Notes: generated from the sequence alone by a model not told the origin. Positions 21,624 through 29,029 are shown, counted from the first letter of the stretch. The stretch: DNA of 34,989 nucleotides from Candidatus Moranbacteria bacterium GW2011_GWC2_40_12 (GCA_000995965.1 LBYD01000006.1:1-34989); one strand, 5' to 3'. Translations and numbers: made by a program.

Positions 21624-22595
21624 TTGGTTGTGCTTGAACATCTGAAACAAAAAAAACACCAAATATTTCCCGGAGCGGCTCTTGCGGTTTTTCTTCTTTT
21701 TTTCGGGATTCCGGCAAGCGGGGACCTTTATGATTTCTATGTAGACGCAAGCAGCAGCGCGGCGAAGGAAAATGGGAGCGAGGCATATCCTTTCAAAACT
21801 ATCGGAGCGGCAATCCGGCACATCGAAAGCGAAAGTTTTGACAATAAAAATATTTTCGTGAAAAAAGGGACATATGCGGAACAAGTCGAGCTCACCAGCG
21901 ACTCAAATCTCATCGGAGAAAACCGGAGCGAAACCATAATCGACGCGACAGGACGGGCTTACGGAATATATTTCCGCTCGACCAACAGCCAATTGAGCAA
22001 TCTGACGGTGAAAAAAGCGGTTACCAACATAAGAGTAAACAAAAGATCGCGGGCTGTCATTGCCAATTGCACGATCAAAGAATCAATGTCAGACGGAATT
22101 ATAGTTGACCGGTCCGGCAACTCAAAAAAATACAAATTTACGTTCAAATACGGAAGCGTTGAAGACAGCGGAAAAAGGGGAATGTATATTTTCAAAAGAC
22201 AAGTTGAAATCAGAAACAGCCTGATCAGGGGAAGCGGAGAGGAAGGAGTGGATCTTCACGCAAGTTTGCGCGGAATCATCAGGGACAACGAAATCAAAAG
22301 CAACGGCGAATCGGGAATTGAAATGATCCTCGCGGGAACGAAGATAACGATAAAGGGAAACAGTCTTTCCAGCAACGGGGCGCAAGGAATCGCGATTCAG
22401 GTTTATAACTCCAAACGCGGAACCGTGAAACTCACCTCAAACAGCATCCGGAATAACGGCGCGTATGGCGTCCGCTACGCGCGATATGATCGCGGAAAAC
22501 TGAAAATGAAATTCAAAGATTTCATCGCGAAATGCGTGAAACGCAGAAAAAATTCAATCGGCGCGAACTCGGGAGGGGATTATGGCTATCAGTGA
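21624..22595 (+). CDS. Secreted right-handed parallel beta-helix protein (pectate-lyase-fold)
   Basis: 323 aa. A hydrophobic N-terminal signal (IFPGAALAVFLLFFGIPASG) is followed by FYVDASSSAAKENGSEAYPFKTIGAAI, the DUF1565/pectate-lyase-fold entry motif. Repeated beta-helix rungs follow (SQLSNLTVKKAV, AVIANCTIKESMSDGIIVDRSGN, VEIRNSLIRGSGEEGVDLHAS, TKITIKGNSLSSNGAQGIAI, LTSNSIRNNGAYGVRY). The helix would sit outside the cell and might bind or cleave polysaccharide, but no catalytic residues can be assigned. The start is uncertain: there is no ATG at the front; TTG at 21624 and GTG at 21630 both keep the signal peptide. It sits within the amino-sugar gene cluster. Confidence 0.8.
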   Translation: MVVLEHLKQKKHQIFPGAALAVFLLFFGIPASGDLYDFYVDASSSAAKENGSEAYPFKTIGAAIRHIESESFDNKNIFVKKGTYAEQVELTSDSNLIGENRSETIIDATGRAYGIYFRSTNSQLSNLTVKKAVTNIRVNKRSRAVIANCTIKESMSDGIIVDRSGNSKKYKFTFKYGSVEDSGKRGMYIFKRQVEIRNSLIRGSGEEGVDLHASLRGIIRDNEIKSNGESGIEMILAGTKITIKGNSLSSNGAQGIAIQVYNSKRGTVKLTSNSIRNNGAYGVRYARYDRGKLKMKFKDFIAKCVKRRKNSIGANSGGDYGYQ

Positions 22596-22600
22596 TTTCT

Positions 22601-22730
22601 TTACGAATTACGAATCCGTTTCGCTCTGCGAATATACGAATAAATTTGTTTGTAAGAGTGATGCTGAATTATATAATAAAACTTGCTCAATTCGCCAATT
22701 CGTATATTCGTACAGATTCGTAATTCGTAA
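22601..22730. repeat. Long AT-rich hairpin element (family G), copy 2
   Basis: Terminal arms TTACGAATTACGAATC (22601-22616) and the exact reverse complement (22715-22730), 130 bp in total. The left inner part (cgtttcgctctgcgaatatacgaata) matches the copy at 20747 (cgcttcgctctacgaatata). The middle 60 bases differ. It ends 5 bases before the glmM ATG. Confidence 0.8.
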
Positions 22731-22735
22731 AATAT

Positions 22736-24091
22736 ATGAAACTATTCGGAACAGACGGCATTCGAGGAGTTGCCGGCGGAGAAAAAATGAATCCGGAAGT
22801 TGTTGCGGCGTTCGGAAGATCGATTGTTTCTTTTTGCCGGAAAAGAAATCTTCCGGAAAAAATAATTGTCGGAAGAGACACGCGTGAGTCAGGTTTGATG
22901 TTTGAAGAGGCGCTTGTCGCGGGAATATCTTCAGCCGGTGGCGAAGCGGCTGTCGCGGGAATTTTGCCGACCCCGGCTCTGGCCTTCCTCATCAAAGAGC
23001 AAAGGGCGGGGGCGGGGATCGTGATTTCAGCCTCGCACAATCCCTTTCAGGACAACGGCCTAAAGCCTTTCAAAAATGACGGCACAAAGCTTTCGGAAGA
23101 GGAAGAAAAAGAACTTGAAGGATATATATTGAAAAAAATATCATCAGGCACAAATGACAACATTTCAGGAAAGAGTTCTGTAGTGCAGGAAGCCAAAGAA
23201 AAGTATATAAAGTTTTTTTTGGATAAAACCAGTTATTTTTTTACCCTAGAGCTCAGCTCTAGGGTAAAAAAGCGACTAGTTCTTGACTGCGCGAACGGCG
23301 CCACTTTTGAAGTTGCTCCGGCGATATTTGAAAAAATTGCCAAAGAGACAGGGTTGATCAACGCAAATCCTGACGGAACAAATATCAACAAAAATTGCGG
23401 TTCCCAGCATCCGGAAAGTTTGAAAAGAGAAGTTCTCGCGAAAAAAGCGGATTTGGGCCTTGCTTTTGACGGTGACGGGGACCGGGTCATTGCGGTCGAT
23501 GAAAAAGGAAACGCGCTGACAGGCGACCAGATGATGTATGTCATTGCAAAATTTTTGAAGGAAAAAGGGAAACTCAAAAATAATTTGGTTGTGACGACTG
23601 TCATGAGCAATCTCGGATTCGTTGGCGCGCTAAGCAAATTGGGGATCGGACATATCGCCACGGGGGTGGGGGACCGGCAGGTATTTTTTGAAATGAAAAA
23701 TAAAGGCGCGATTTTGGGGGGCGAAGAATCCGGCCATATCATTTTTTTTGATTTTTGTCCGACTGGTGACGGGATCATCGGGGGTTTGATGCTACTCGCG
23801 GCCATGAGCCATTTCAAAAAACCGCTTTCGGAGCTGGCGGAAGAGGTCGCTCTTTTCCCCAAGTTATTGGTCAATGTGGAAGTAAAAAGCAAGCCGGATA
23901 TTGGCTCAATTTCGGAAATTCAGGATATAATAAAGAAAGTGGAAAAAAAGCTTGGAAAAGAAGGACGCGTTCTTGTCCGCTATTCCGGAACGGAAAATTT
24001 GTGCAGGGTGATGGTGGAGGGGAGGGATGAGGGCGAGATTCGCGCTTTTGCCGATGCTATAGCAAAAAAAATTAAAAAACATTTGGGCTAA
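22736..24091 (+). CDS. glmM: Phosphoglucosamine mutase
   Basis: A 451-aa alpha-D-phosphohexomutase that converts GlcN-6-P to GlcN-1-P for UDP-GlcNAc. Motifs are FGTDGIRGVAG at the start, the phosphoserine loop ISASHNP, the metal loop AFDGDGDRVIAVD, the sugar loop GGEESGHI, and the C-terminal phosphate loop VRYSGTENLCRVMVEG. A family-C palindrome is read in frame as TLELSSRV (170-177), at the domain 1-2 linker just before KKRLVLDCANGATFEVAP. The insertion point is outside all active-site loops, so function is probably kept. It is followed by glmS, the preceding enzyme in the pathway. Confidence 0.96.
   Translation: MKLFGTDGIRGVAGGEKMNPEVVAAFGRSIVSFCRKRNLPEKIIVGRDTRESGLMFEEALVAGISSAGGEAAVAGILPTPALAFLIKEQRAGAGIVISASHNPFQDNGLKPFKNDGTKLSEEEEKELEGYILKKISSGTNDNISGKSSVVQEAKEKYIKFFLDKTSYFFTLELSSRVKKRLVLDCANGATFEVAPAIFEKIAKETGLINANPDGTNINKNCGSQHPESLKREVLAKKADLGLAFDGDGDRVIAVDEKGNALTGDQMMYVIAKFLKEKGKLKNNLVVTTVMSNLGFVGALSKLGIGHIATGVGDRQVFFEMKNKGAILGGEESGHIIFFDFCPTGDGIIGGLMLLAAMSHFKKPLSELAEEVALFPKLLVNVEVKSKPDIGSISEIQDIIKKVEKKLGKEGRVLVRYSGTENLCRVMVEGRDEGEIRAFADAIAKKIKKHLG
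23237..23271. repeat. Family-C palindrome in frame inside glmM
   Basis: The core arm ACCCTAGAGCT with central C is extended by six T on the left and six A on the right, giving a perfect 35-bp inverted repeat. It is read as TLELSSRV plus Phe/Lys flanks. The orientation is opposite to the leuS copy, yet the peptide is the same. Confidence 0.9.
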
Positions 24092-24100
24092 AAATTAAGC

Positions 24101-24202
24101 AGAATTGTGAATTTAGAATTGGGAATTGAGAATGGAATAAAGAATATTGGATTCAGAATTCCATATTCCATTCAAAATTCAAAATTCGCAATTCAAAATT
24201 CT
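24101..24202. repeat. Long AT-rich hairpin upstream of glmS
   Basis: The left arm (24101-24139, starting agaattgtgaatttagaatt) and right arm (24164-24202, ending aattcaaaattct) are nearly reverse-complementary over 39 bases with few mismatches. It lies between glmM and the glmS start. Reading it as protein gives a low-complexity extension, so it is more likely non-coding. Confidence 0.75.
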
Positions 24203-24208
24203 AATTTT

Positions 24209-26038
24209 ATGTGCGGTATTGTGGGATATATTGGAAAAAGAGAGGCATTACCCATCCTCATGGACGGGCTGAAGCGCCTAGAGTATCGCGGTTATGACTC
24301 GGCTGGCATTTCCGTTTTTTCAGGCGGCAAGGTTGTCACCGAGAGAGCAGTCGGAAAAGTGGCGGAACTGGAAAACAAAATAAACGGCAAAAAAATATCG
24401 GGATGCATCGGAATCGCCCACACCCGATGGGCGACTCACGGAAAACCAACGGAAAAAAACGCCCATCCGCACTGCGATTGCCAGAAAAATATTTTTCTTG
24501 TCCACAATGGGATCATAGAAAACTACAAAGAGCTCAAAGAGGACCTCGAAAAAGCGGGGCACAAGTTTTCTTCCGAGACTGATACGGAAATCGTGGCTCA
24601 TCTCATCGAAGAATATGAAAAGCAGGTGCCGCTTAAAGAAGCCGTCTGGAGGACGCTGGCCCATATTAGTGGAACTTATGGCCTGGCAATTGTTGATCAA
24701 AAAAATCCGGGAAAAATAATCATTGCCCGAAACGGCAGTCCGCTGGTTCTGGGAGTCATGGAAGACGGATACATCATTGCCTCTGATATCGCTCCGATTG
24801 TCTGCTATACCGACCGGGTTATATATCTCGATGACGGGGAGATGGCCGAATTGACCGACGAGAGCCACAAAATCACGAATTTCAAACGCAAGAAGGTCGA
24901 AAAAGAAATTTCGAAAATAGACTGGTCAGTTGAAGAAGCAGAAAAAAAAGGCTATCCCCATTTCATGCTCAAAGAAATCACGGAGCAGCCGGAAGCAGTG
25001 GAAAATTCCATCCGCGGGAGACTGGTGGCTCCGGAAGGCATCGCGAAGCTTGGCGGGCTGCGCGATGTGGCCGAAAAGACGCGCCATCTCAAGAGAATTG
25101 TGGTCGTTTCCTGCGGAACCTCATATTACGCGGGACTGGTCGGAAAATATATGCTCGAGGAATACGCGGGAATCCGGACGGATGTGGAGCATGCTTCGGA
25201 ATTTCGCTATCGGAAGCCGCTGCTTGATGAAAATACGGCGGTTGTCGCGATTTCCCAATCGGGCGAGACGGCTGACACCCTGGCGGCGATTCGGGAAGCG
25301 AAAAATAAAGGGGCTCTGACGCTCGGAATCGTGAACGTGGTGGGATCTACTATCGCCCGGGAGACCGACGCCGGCGTATACAACCACGCTGGGCCCGAAA
25401 TCGGCGTCGCTTCAACCAAAGCCTTCACCTCCCAACTTTCGATTTTGGCGCTTCTCACTCTTTTTCTGGGCCGGCAGAGGGAAATGTCCCTAGTAACGGG
25501 AAAAAGAATCGCCGAAGAATTGGCTGAAATTCCTCATCTCATGAGGAGGATTTTGAAAAAGGCAAATGATATAAAAATGATTGCCGAAAAGTATTCCGAA
25601 TATTCAAATTTTCTGTATCTTGGGAGGAAATACAATTATCCGATTGCCATGGAAGGAGCGCTGAAAATCAAAGAAATTTCCTATGTCCATGCCGAAGGGT
25701 ATCCTTTTGGTGAGATGAAGCACGGGCCGATCGCGCTTATCGACAAGAATTTTCCAACCATGGCGATCGCAACAAGTGACAGCGTCTATGAAAAGACCCT
25801 TTCCGGAATCCAAGAAGTGAAAGCCCGCAGCGGGAAGGTGATTGCCATTGCCACAAAAGGGGACAGAGAAATCCAAAAAATGGTCGACGATGTGATTTAT
25901 ATTCCCAAGACGCTTGAAATGCTCACTCCGCTTCTCTCCGTCATTCCATTGCAGCTTTTCGCCTACTACTGCGCGGTGAGCAAAGGATTGGATGTTGACA
26001 AGCCGCGCAATCTTGCCAAAAGCGTAACCGTGGAATAA
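24209..26038 (+). CDS. glmS: Glutamine--fructose-6-phosphate aminotransferase
   Basis: 609 aa from ATG 24209. The start is fixed by MCGIVGYIG: the nucleophile must be Cys2 after Met removal. The frame is open upstream to 24107, but that part is the hairpin. The N-terminal glutaminase has RLEYRGYDSAG, HTRWATHGKP and NGIIEN. The C-terminal part has two SIS domains (VVSCGTSYYAGLVGKYMLEE, ISQSGETADTLAAIREAK, and FLYLGRKYNYPIAMEGALKIKEISY, AEGYPFGEMKHGPIALI) and ends AKSVTVE. It makes GlcN-6-P from fructose-6-P and glutamine, the committed step to UDP-GlcNAc. Family length is normal. RAYT unit 3 begins 7 bases after the stop. Confidence 0.97.
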   Translation: MCGIVGYIGKREALPILMDGLKRLEYRGYDSAGISVFSGGKVVTERAVGKVAELENKINGKKISGCIGIAHTRWATHGKPTEKNAHPHCDCQKNIFLVHNGIIENYKELKEDLEKAGHKFSSETDTEIVAHLIEEYEKQVPLKEAVWRTLAHISGTYGLAIVDQKNPGKIIIARNGSPLVLGVMEDGYIIASDIAPIVCYTDRVIYLDDGEMAELTDESHKITNFKRKKVEKEISKIDWSVEEAEKKGYPHFMLKEITEQPEAVENSIRGRLVAPEGIAKLGGLRDVAEKTRHLKRIVVVSCGTSYYAGLVGKYMLEEYAGIRTDVEHASEFRYRKPLLDENTAVVAISQSGETADTLAAIREAKNKGALTLGIVNVVGSTIARETDAGVYNHAGPEIGVASTKAFTSQLSILALLTLFLGRQREMSLVTGKRIAEELAEIPHLMRRILKKANDIKMIAEKYSEYSNFLYLGRKYNYPIAMEGALKIKEISYVHAEGYPFGEMKHGPIALIDKNFPTMAIATSDSVYEKTLSGIQEVKARSGKVIAIATKGDREIQKMVDDVIYIPKTLEMLTPLLSVIPLQLFAYYCAVSKGLDVDKPRNLAKSVTVE

Positions 26039-26045
26039 GACAGTC

Positions 26046-26094
26046 TACCCTAGAGCTGAGCTCTAGGGTAGGTTTTAGCTCTAGGGTAGGTTTT
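26046..26094. repeat. Family-C palindrome, left boundary of RAYT unit 3, with tandem half copy
   Basis: TACCCTAGAGCT, central G and the reverse-complement arm (26046-26070). The right arm plus flank (agctctagggtaggtttt, 26059-26076) is repeated exactly at 26077-26094. Confidence 0.85.
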
Positions 26095-26107
26095 AGGGAA
26101 AATAAAA

Positions 26108-26767
26108 ATGAGGAAAATACAATTTGCAAACGGGGAATATTACCATTTATATAATAGAGGAGTAGATAAGAGGAGAATCTTTCAAGACAGTCGTGATTTT
26201 GAAAGATTTCTGTTGTCAATGGATTTGCTTAGTGACCAAAATGACGGGCTGATGATTGCCTGGAGAGATTATAAGGAAAATAATCCCGAAGCTGAACTTC
26301 CGGACTTTCCCTTACTCAAGAAAAAAAGAAAAAAATTAGTTGAATTTGTATGTTATTGCCTGAATCCGAATCATTATCATCTCGTCGTCAAACAATTAGA
26401 TGAAAGAGGAATAGAAAGATTCATGCATAAACTAGGGACAAGTCACACTAATTATTTCAACACGAAGAATAAACGAACCGGTGCTCTATTTCAAGGAAGA
26501 TTCAAAGCAATCCGCATAAAATCCAACTCCAAGCTATTGTATCTTTCGGCTTATGTGAATATGAATCATTTCATACACGGATTTAGGCAAAAGGAATGGA
26601 AATACTCAAGCCTTTTAGAATATCTCGGAAAGCGAAAGAGTGGTCTGTGCAACAAAAAGATCATCATGGGACAATTTGAAGATATTGCCGATTATAAAAA
26701 ATTTCTTGACGAAAACGCTATATATATGAAAGAAAAAAAAGAAGATGAAAAATACTTACTCGAATAA
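26108..26767 (+). CDS. REP-associated tyrosine transposase (RAYT 3), Y1/HUH superfamily
   Basis: A 219-aa RAYT. It starts EYYHLYNRGVDKRRIF. The HUH motif PNHYHL has His89 and His91. RTGALFQGRFK follows, and the putative nucleophile is Tyr149 in AYVNMN. At the position where RAYT 1 and 2 carry an in-frame palindrome it has FPLLKKKRKKL instead, with almost the same overall length, so no intact internal palindrome is present. Its C-terminus (KEDEKYLLE) ends two bases before the right palindrome. The coding end overlaps the first codons of the downstream Nramp-type frame (ATG 26745). Confidence 0.93.
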   Translation: MRKIQFANGEYYHLYNRGVDKRRIFQDSRDFERFLLSMDLLSDQNDGLMIAWRDYKENNPEAELPDFPLLKKKRKKLVEFVCYCLNPNHYHLVVKQLDERGIERFMHKLGTSHTNYFNTKNKRTGALFQGRFKAIRIKSNSKLLYLSAYVNMNHFIHGFRQKEWKYSSLLEYLGKRKSGLCNKKIIMGQFEDIADYKKFLDENAIYMKEKKEDEKYLLE

Positions 26768-28217
26768 TCTTACCCTAGAGCTGAGCTCTAGGGTAAAGAA
26801 AGGAAAACTTCATACACTTTCCGAGTTTCGGCGCGAGGTTGGAATTCCCCTTATACTTGCCAAAAAAATGGTTATTTGGGGTGAAGTAAAAGCCACAAAA
26901 TTGGTTGATGGAACGATCCAAGTCACTGAAGAAGAAGTCGTCAAGATAAAAAATCTTCTCGCGAACCGCTGGACACGGGCCCGGTATTTTCTGCGCGCGC
27001 TTGGTCCGGGGCTGATCACCGGAGCGTCGGATGATGATCCGTCCGGGATCGGAACATATTCATCAGTCGGGGCGATGTTCGGATACGCGATTCTCTGGAC
27101 GGCGGCCTGGCTGCTGCCGATGATGCTGGCGGTGCAGGAAGCCTCTGCGCGGATTGGAATCGTGACAAACAGGGGTCTCGCGGGAGTTTTGCAAAAACAT
27201 TACCGAAAAAAAATTGTGGCGGGAATTGTTTTGCTGCTCATCATCGCCAACGTAGCCAACATCGGAGCCAATCTCGGGGCGATGGCGGCTTCGCTCAAGA
27301 TGCTGACGGGCGTGAACCTTTATCTCGCGGCGATTATCTTCGCGCTCGCCATCATTTCAATGGAAATATTTTTTCAATATCATATTTATGCGCGGGTTCT
27401 GAAATGGCTCACGATTTCGGTTTTGGCCTATATCTTTGCCGGCTTTATGGCGCATCCCGACTGGCGTGAAGTTTTTCGATACGCGTTCATTCCAAATATC
27501 GAGTTGAATCGAAATTATATGTTCGCCCTAATTGCCATTTTCGGGACAACCATCACGCCCTATCTTTTTTTCTGGCAGGCTTCCGAGGAAGTTGAGGAAA
27601 ATAAGCTGATAAAATCAAAGCCGGCTGGAAAGTCGTTTCTGCATCTGCGGATCAGGCATATGAGGACGGACGTCGGGACGGGAATGATTTTGGCGAACGC
27701 CGTTTTCTTCTTCATCATAATCGCGACGGCGCAGGTTTTTTTCAAAAATGGCATCACGGAAATCGGTTCGGCAGAACAGGCGGCCCTGGCCCTAAGGCCT
27801 CTTTCCGGTGAAGCGGCTTATCTTCTTTTCGCTCTCGGGATCATTGGGACGGGACTGCTTGCCGTTCCGATTCTGGCCGGGTCGGGCGCATATGCGCTTT
27901 GCGAAGTAATGAAGTGGCACGAGGGCCTTGAACTCCGTTTTTCGCGAGCGCGCGGCTTTTATCTGATCATAATATTTTCAATTCTGGTGGGGCTGGGACT
28001 CAATTTCATCGGAGTGAATCCGATCAAGGCCCTCTATTACTCCGCATACTTAAACGGCATTATCGCCCTTCCGCTTCTCGCGACAATCATGGTTGTTGGA
28101 AACGACAAGCGCATCATGGGCGTTGAAACGCATCCGGGCTGGGTCAAGATATTTGGCTGGGCGAGTGTCGCATTTATGGTTGCGGCAATTTTCATCTCCA
28201 TAATCCTCATATTTTGA
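26745..28217 (+). CDS. Nramp-related divalent metal transporter with an N-terminal wHTH-like segment
   Basis: 490 aa with about 11 hydrophobic helices. TM1 reads PGLITGASDDDPSGIGTYS, so the metal-binding DPGN of classical Nramp is DPSG. TM6 reads GTTITPYLFFWQASEEVEE, where classical MntH has an Ala-x-x-Met metal site; the Met is replaced. These changes recall the Nramp-related magnesium transporters, so Mg or another ion is possible. Before TM1 is a ~50-residue segment (LSEFRREVGIPLILAKKMVIW to TEEEVVKIKNLL) like an excisionase/MerR-type helix-turn-helix. The start is unclear. ATG 26745 lies inside the RAYT 3 coding end, and TLELSSRV (10-17) comes from the palindrome, so the N-terminus appears to have been rewritten by the RAYT unit. 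uppP begins on the stop codon. Confidence 0.85.
   Translation: MKNTYSNNLTLELSSRVKKGKLHTLSEFRREVGIPLILAKKMVIWGEVKATKLVDGTIQVTEEEVVKIKNLLANRWTRARYFLRALGPGLITGASDDDPSGIGTYSSVGAMFGYAILWTAAWLLPMMLAVQEASARIGIVTNRGLAGVLQKHYRKKIVAGIVLLLIIANVANIGANLGAMAASLKMLTGVNLYLAAIIFALAIISMEIFFQYHIYARVLKWLTISVLAYIFAGFMAHPDWREVFRYAFIPNIELNRNYMFALIAIFGTTITPYLFFWQASEEVEENKLIKSKPAGKSFLHLRIRHMRTDVGTGMILANAVFFFIIIATAQVFFKNGITEIGSAEQAALALRPLSGEAAYLLFALGIIGTGLLAVPILAGSGAYALCEVMKWHEGLELRFSRARGFYLIIIFSILVGLGLNFIGVNPIKALYYSAYLNGIIALPLLATIMVVGNDKRIMGVETHPGWVKIFGWASVAFMVAAIFISIILIF
26770..26796. repeat. Family-C palindrome, right boundary of RAYT unit 3 and N-terminus of the transporter
   Basis: TTACCCTAGAGCT, central G and reverse-complement arm (27 bp perfect). 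It is read in frame as LTLELSSRVK in the transporter frame. Confidence 0.85.
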
Positions 28218-29029
28218 TGACTATTTTTCATTCTCTGATTCTCGGAATAATTCAAGGAGCGGCAGAATTTTTGCCGGTTTCAAGTTCAGCGCATTTGATT
28301 TTGGCGCCGTGGCTCTTCCATTTTCCCGATCCGGGACTTTCATTTGATGTGGCGCTTCATTTCGGGACGCTCATCGCCGTCGTTTTGTATTTTTGGAAAG
28401 ATTGGGTGGAGATTTTCAAAGTTACCGTTGTTCCTAAAGTTAAACTTTCGGAACAATTCCTAAAGTTTAACTTTAGGAAAGAGATGCTGTGGCTTTTGAT
28501 TCTCTCCACTATTCCCGGGATTCTCGCCGGATATTTTCTGGAAAGCTTTGCCGAGACAACTTTTCGCTCGCCGATTCTGGTCGCGTTCACTTTGAGCGCG
28601 GTGGGCCTGATTTTATACCTCGTCGACAAATATCACCGGCATCGGAAAAAGCTGAACCAAATAACTTGGACGGACAGCCTGCTCATCGGCCTCTCGCAGG
28701 CACTCGCGATTGTTCCGGGCGTGTCCCGGTCCGGCGCGACAATCACAACCGGTTTGGCATTGGGACTGAACCGGGAATCAGCGGCGCGGTTTTCATTTCT
28801 TCTCTCGACTCCCATCATTTTCGGCGCGGCGGCGTTCAACTTTCCAGGCCTGCTCGAATCCGGCTTTGACGCGAATATAATTTTGGGAATGCTTTCCGCG
28901 GCCGCGAGCGGATACCTCGCCATAAAATATCTTTTGAAATTTGTCGAGCGAAAAGGCTACGCCATTTTTTTCTGGTACCGGCTGGCATTGGCCGCGGCGA
29001 TTCTATCCGCCATATATTTTCAGGGATAA
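28217..29029 (+). CDS. uppP: Undecaprenyl-diphosphatase
   Basis: A 270-aa membrane phosphatase that recycles undecaprenyl pyrophosphate for cell-wall synthesis. Signature segments are GIIQGAAEFLPVSSSAHLIL (12-30) and GVSRSGATITTGLALGLNRESAARFSFLLSTP. A loop at residues 72-88 (VPKVKLSEQFLKFNFRK) is encoded by two family-D palindromes in frame, between EIFKVTV and EMLWLLILSTIPGI. The active-site segments are not touched. ATG 28217 overlaps the last base of the transporter stop (TGATG); a TTG three bases earlier is less likely. Confidence 0.94.
   Translation: MTIFHSLILGIIQGAAEFLPVSSSAHLILAPWLFHFPDPGLSFDVALHFGTLIAVVLYFWKDWVEIFKVTVVPKVKLSEQFLKFNFRKEMLWLLILSTIPGILAGYFLESFAETTFRSPILVAFTLSAVGLILYLVDKYHRHRKKLNQITWTDSLLIGLSQALAIVPGVSRSGATITTGLALGLNRESAARFSFLLSTPIIFGAAAFNFPGLLESGFDANIILGMLSAAASGYLAIKYLLKFVERKGYAIFFWYRLALAAAILSAIYFQG
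28431..28479. repeat. Two family-D palindromes in frame inside uppP
   Basis: ttcctaaagttaaactttcg-type copy (28431-28453, one mismatch) and a perfect copy (28457-28479, arm TTCCTAAAGTT, central T) are separated by 3 bases. The two copies are 26 bases apart, so they are read in two different phases (PKVKLSE and FLKFNFR). The third phase would contain TAA. Confidence 0.85.

Larger units (their letters stand above)
26046..26796 (+). mobile_element. RAYT unit 3 bounded by family-C palindromes
   Basis: A RAYT gene (26108-26767) enclosed by family-C palindromes at 26046-26070 and 26770-26796. Like the other units, the right copy sits directly at the end of the gene. A tandem half copy lies on the left. 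The same palindrome family is inside leuS and glmM, 6.4 and 2.8 kb upstream, so this unit is the best candidate source of those copies. Confidence 0.8.

Noticed and set aside
23233..23892. 219-aa reverse-strand ORF opposite glmM
   Set aside because: It is antisense to intact glmM motifs and resembles no family; the other long reverse-strand ORFs in the window were dismissed for the same reason.
24107..24208. N-terminal extension of glmS
   Set aside because: The glutaminase nucleophile must be Cys2 after MCGIVGYIG at 24209; the upstream stretch is a 102-bp inverted repeat.
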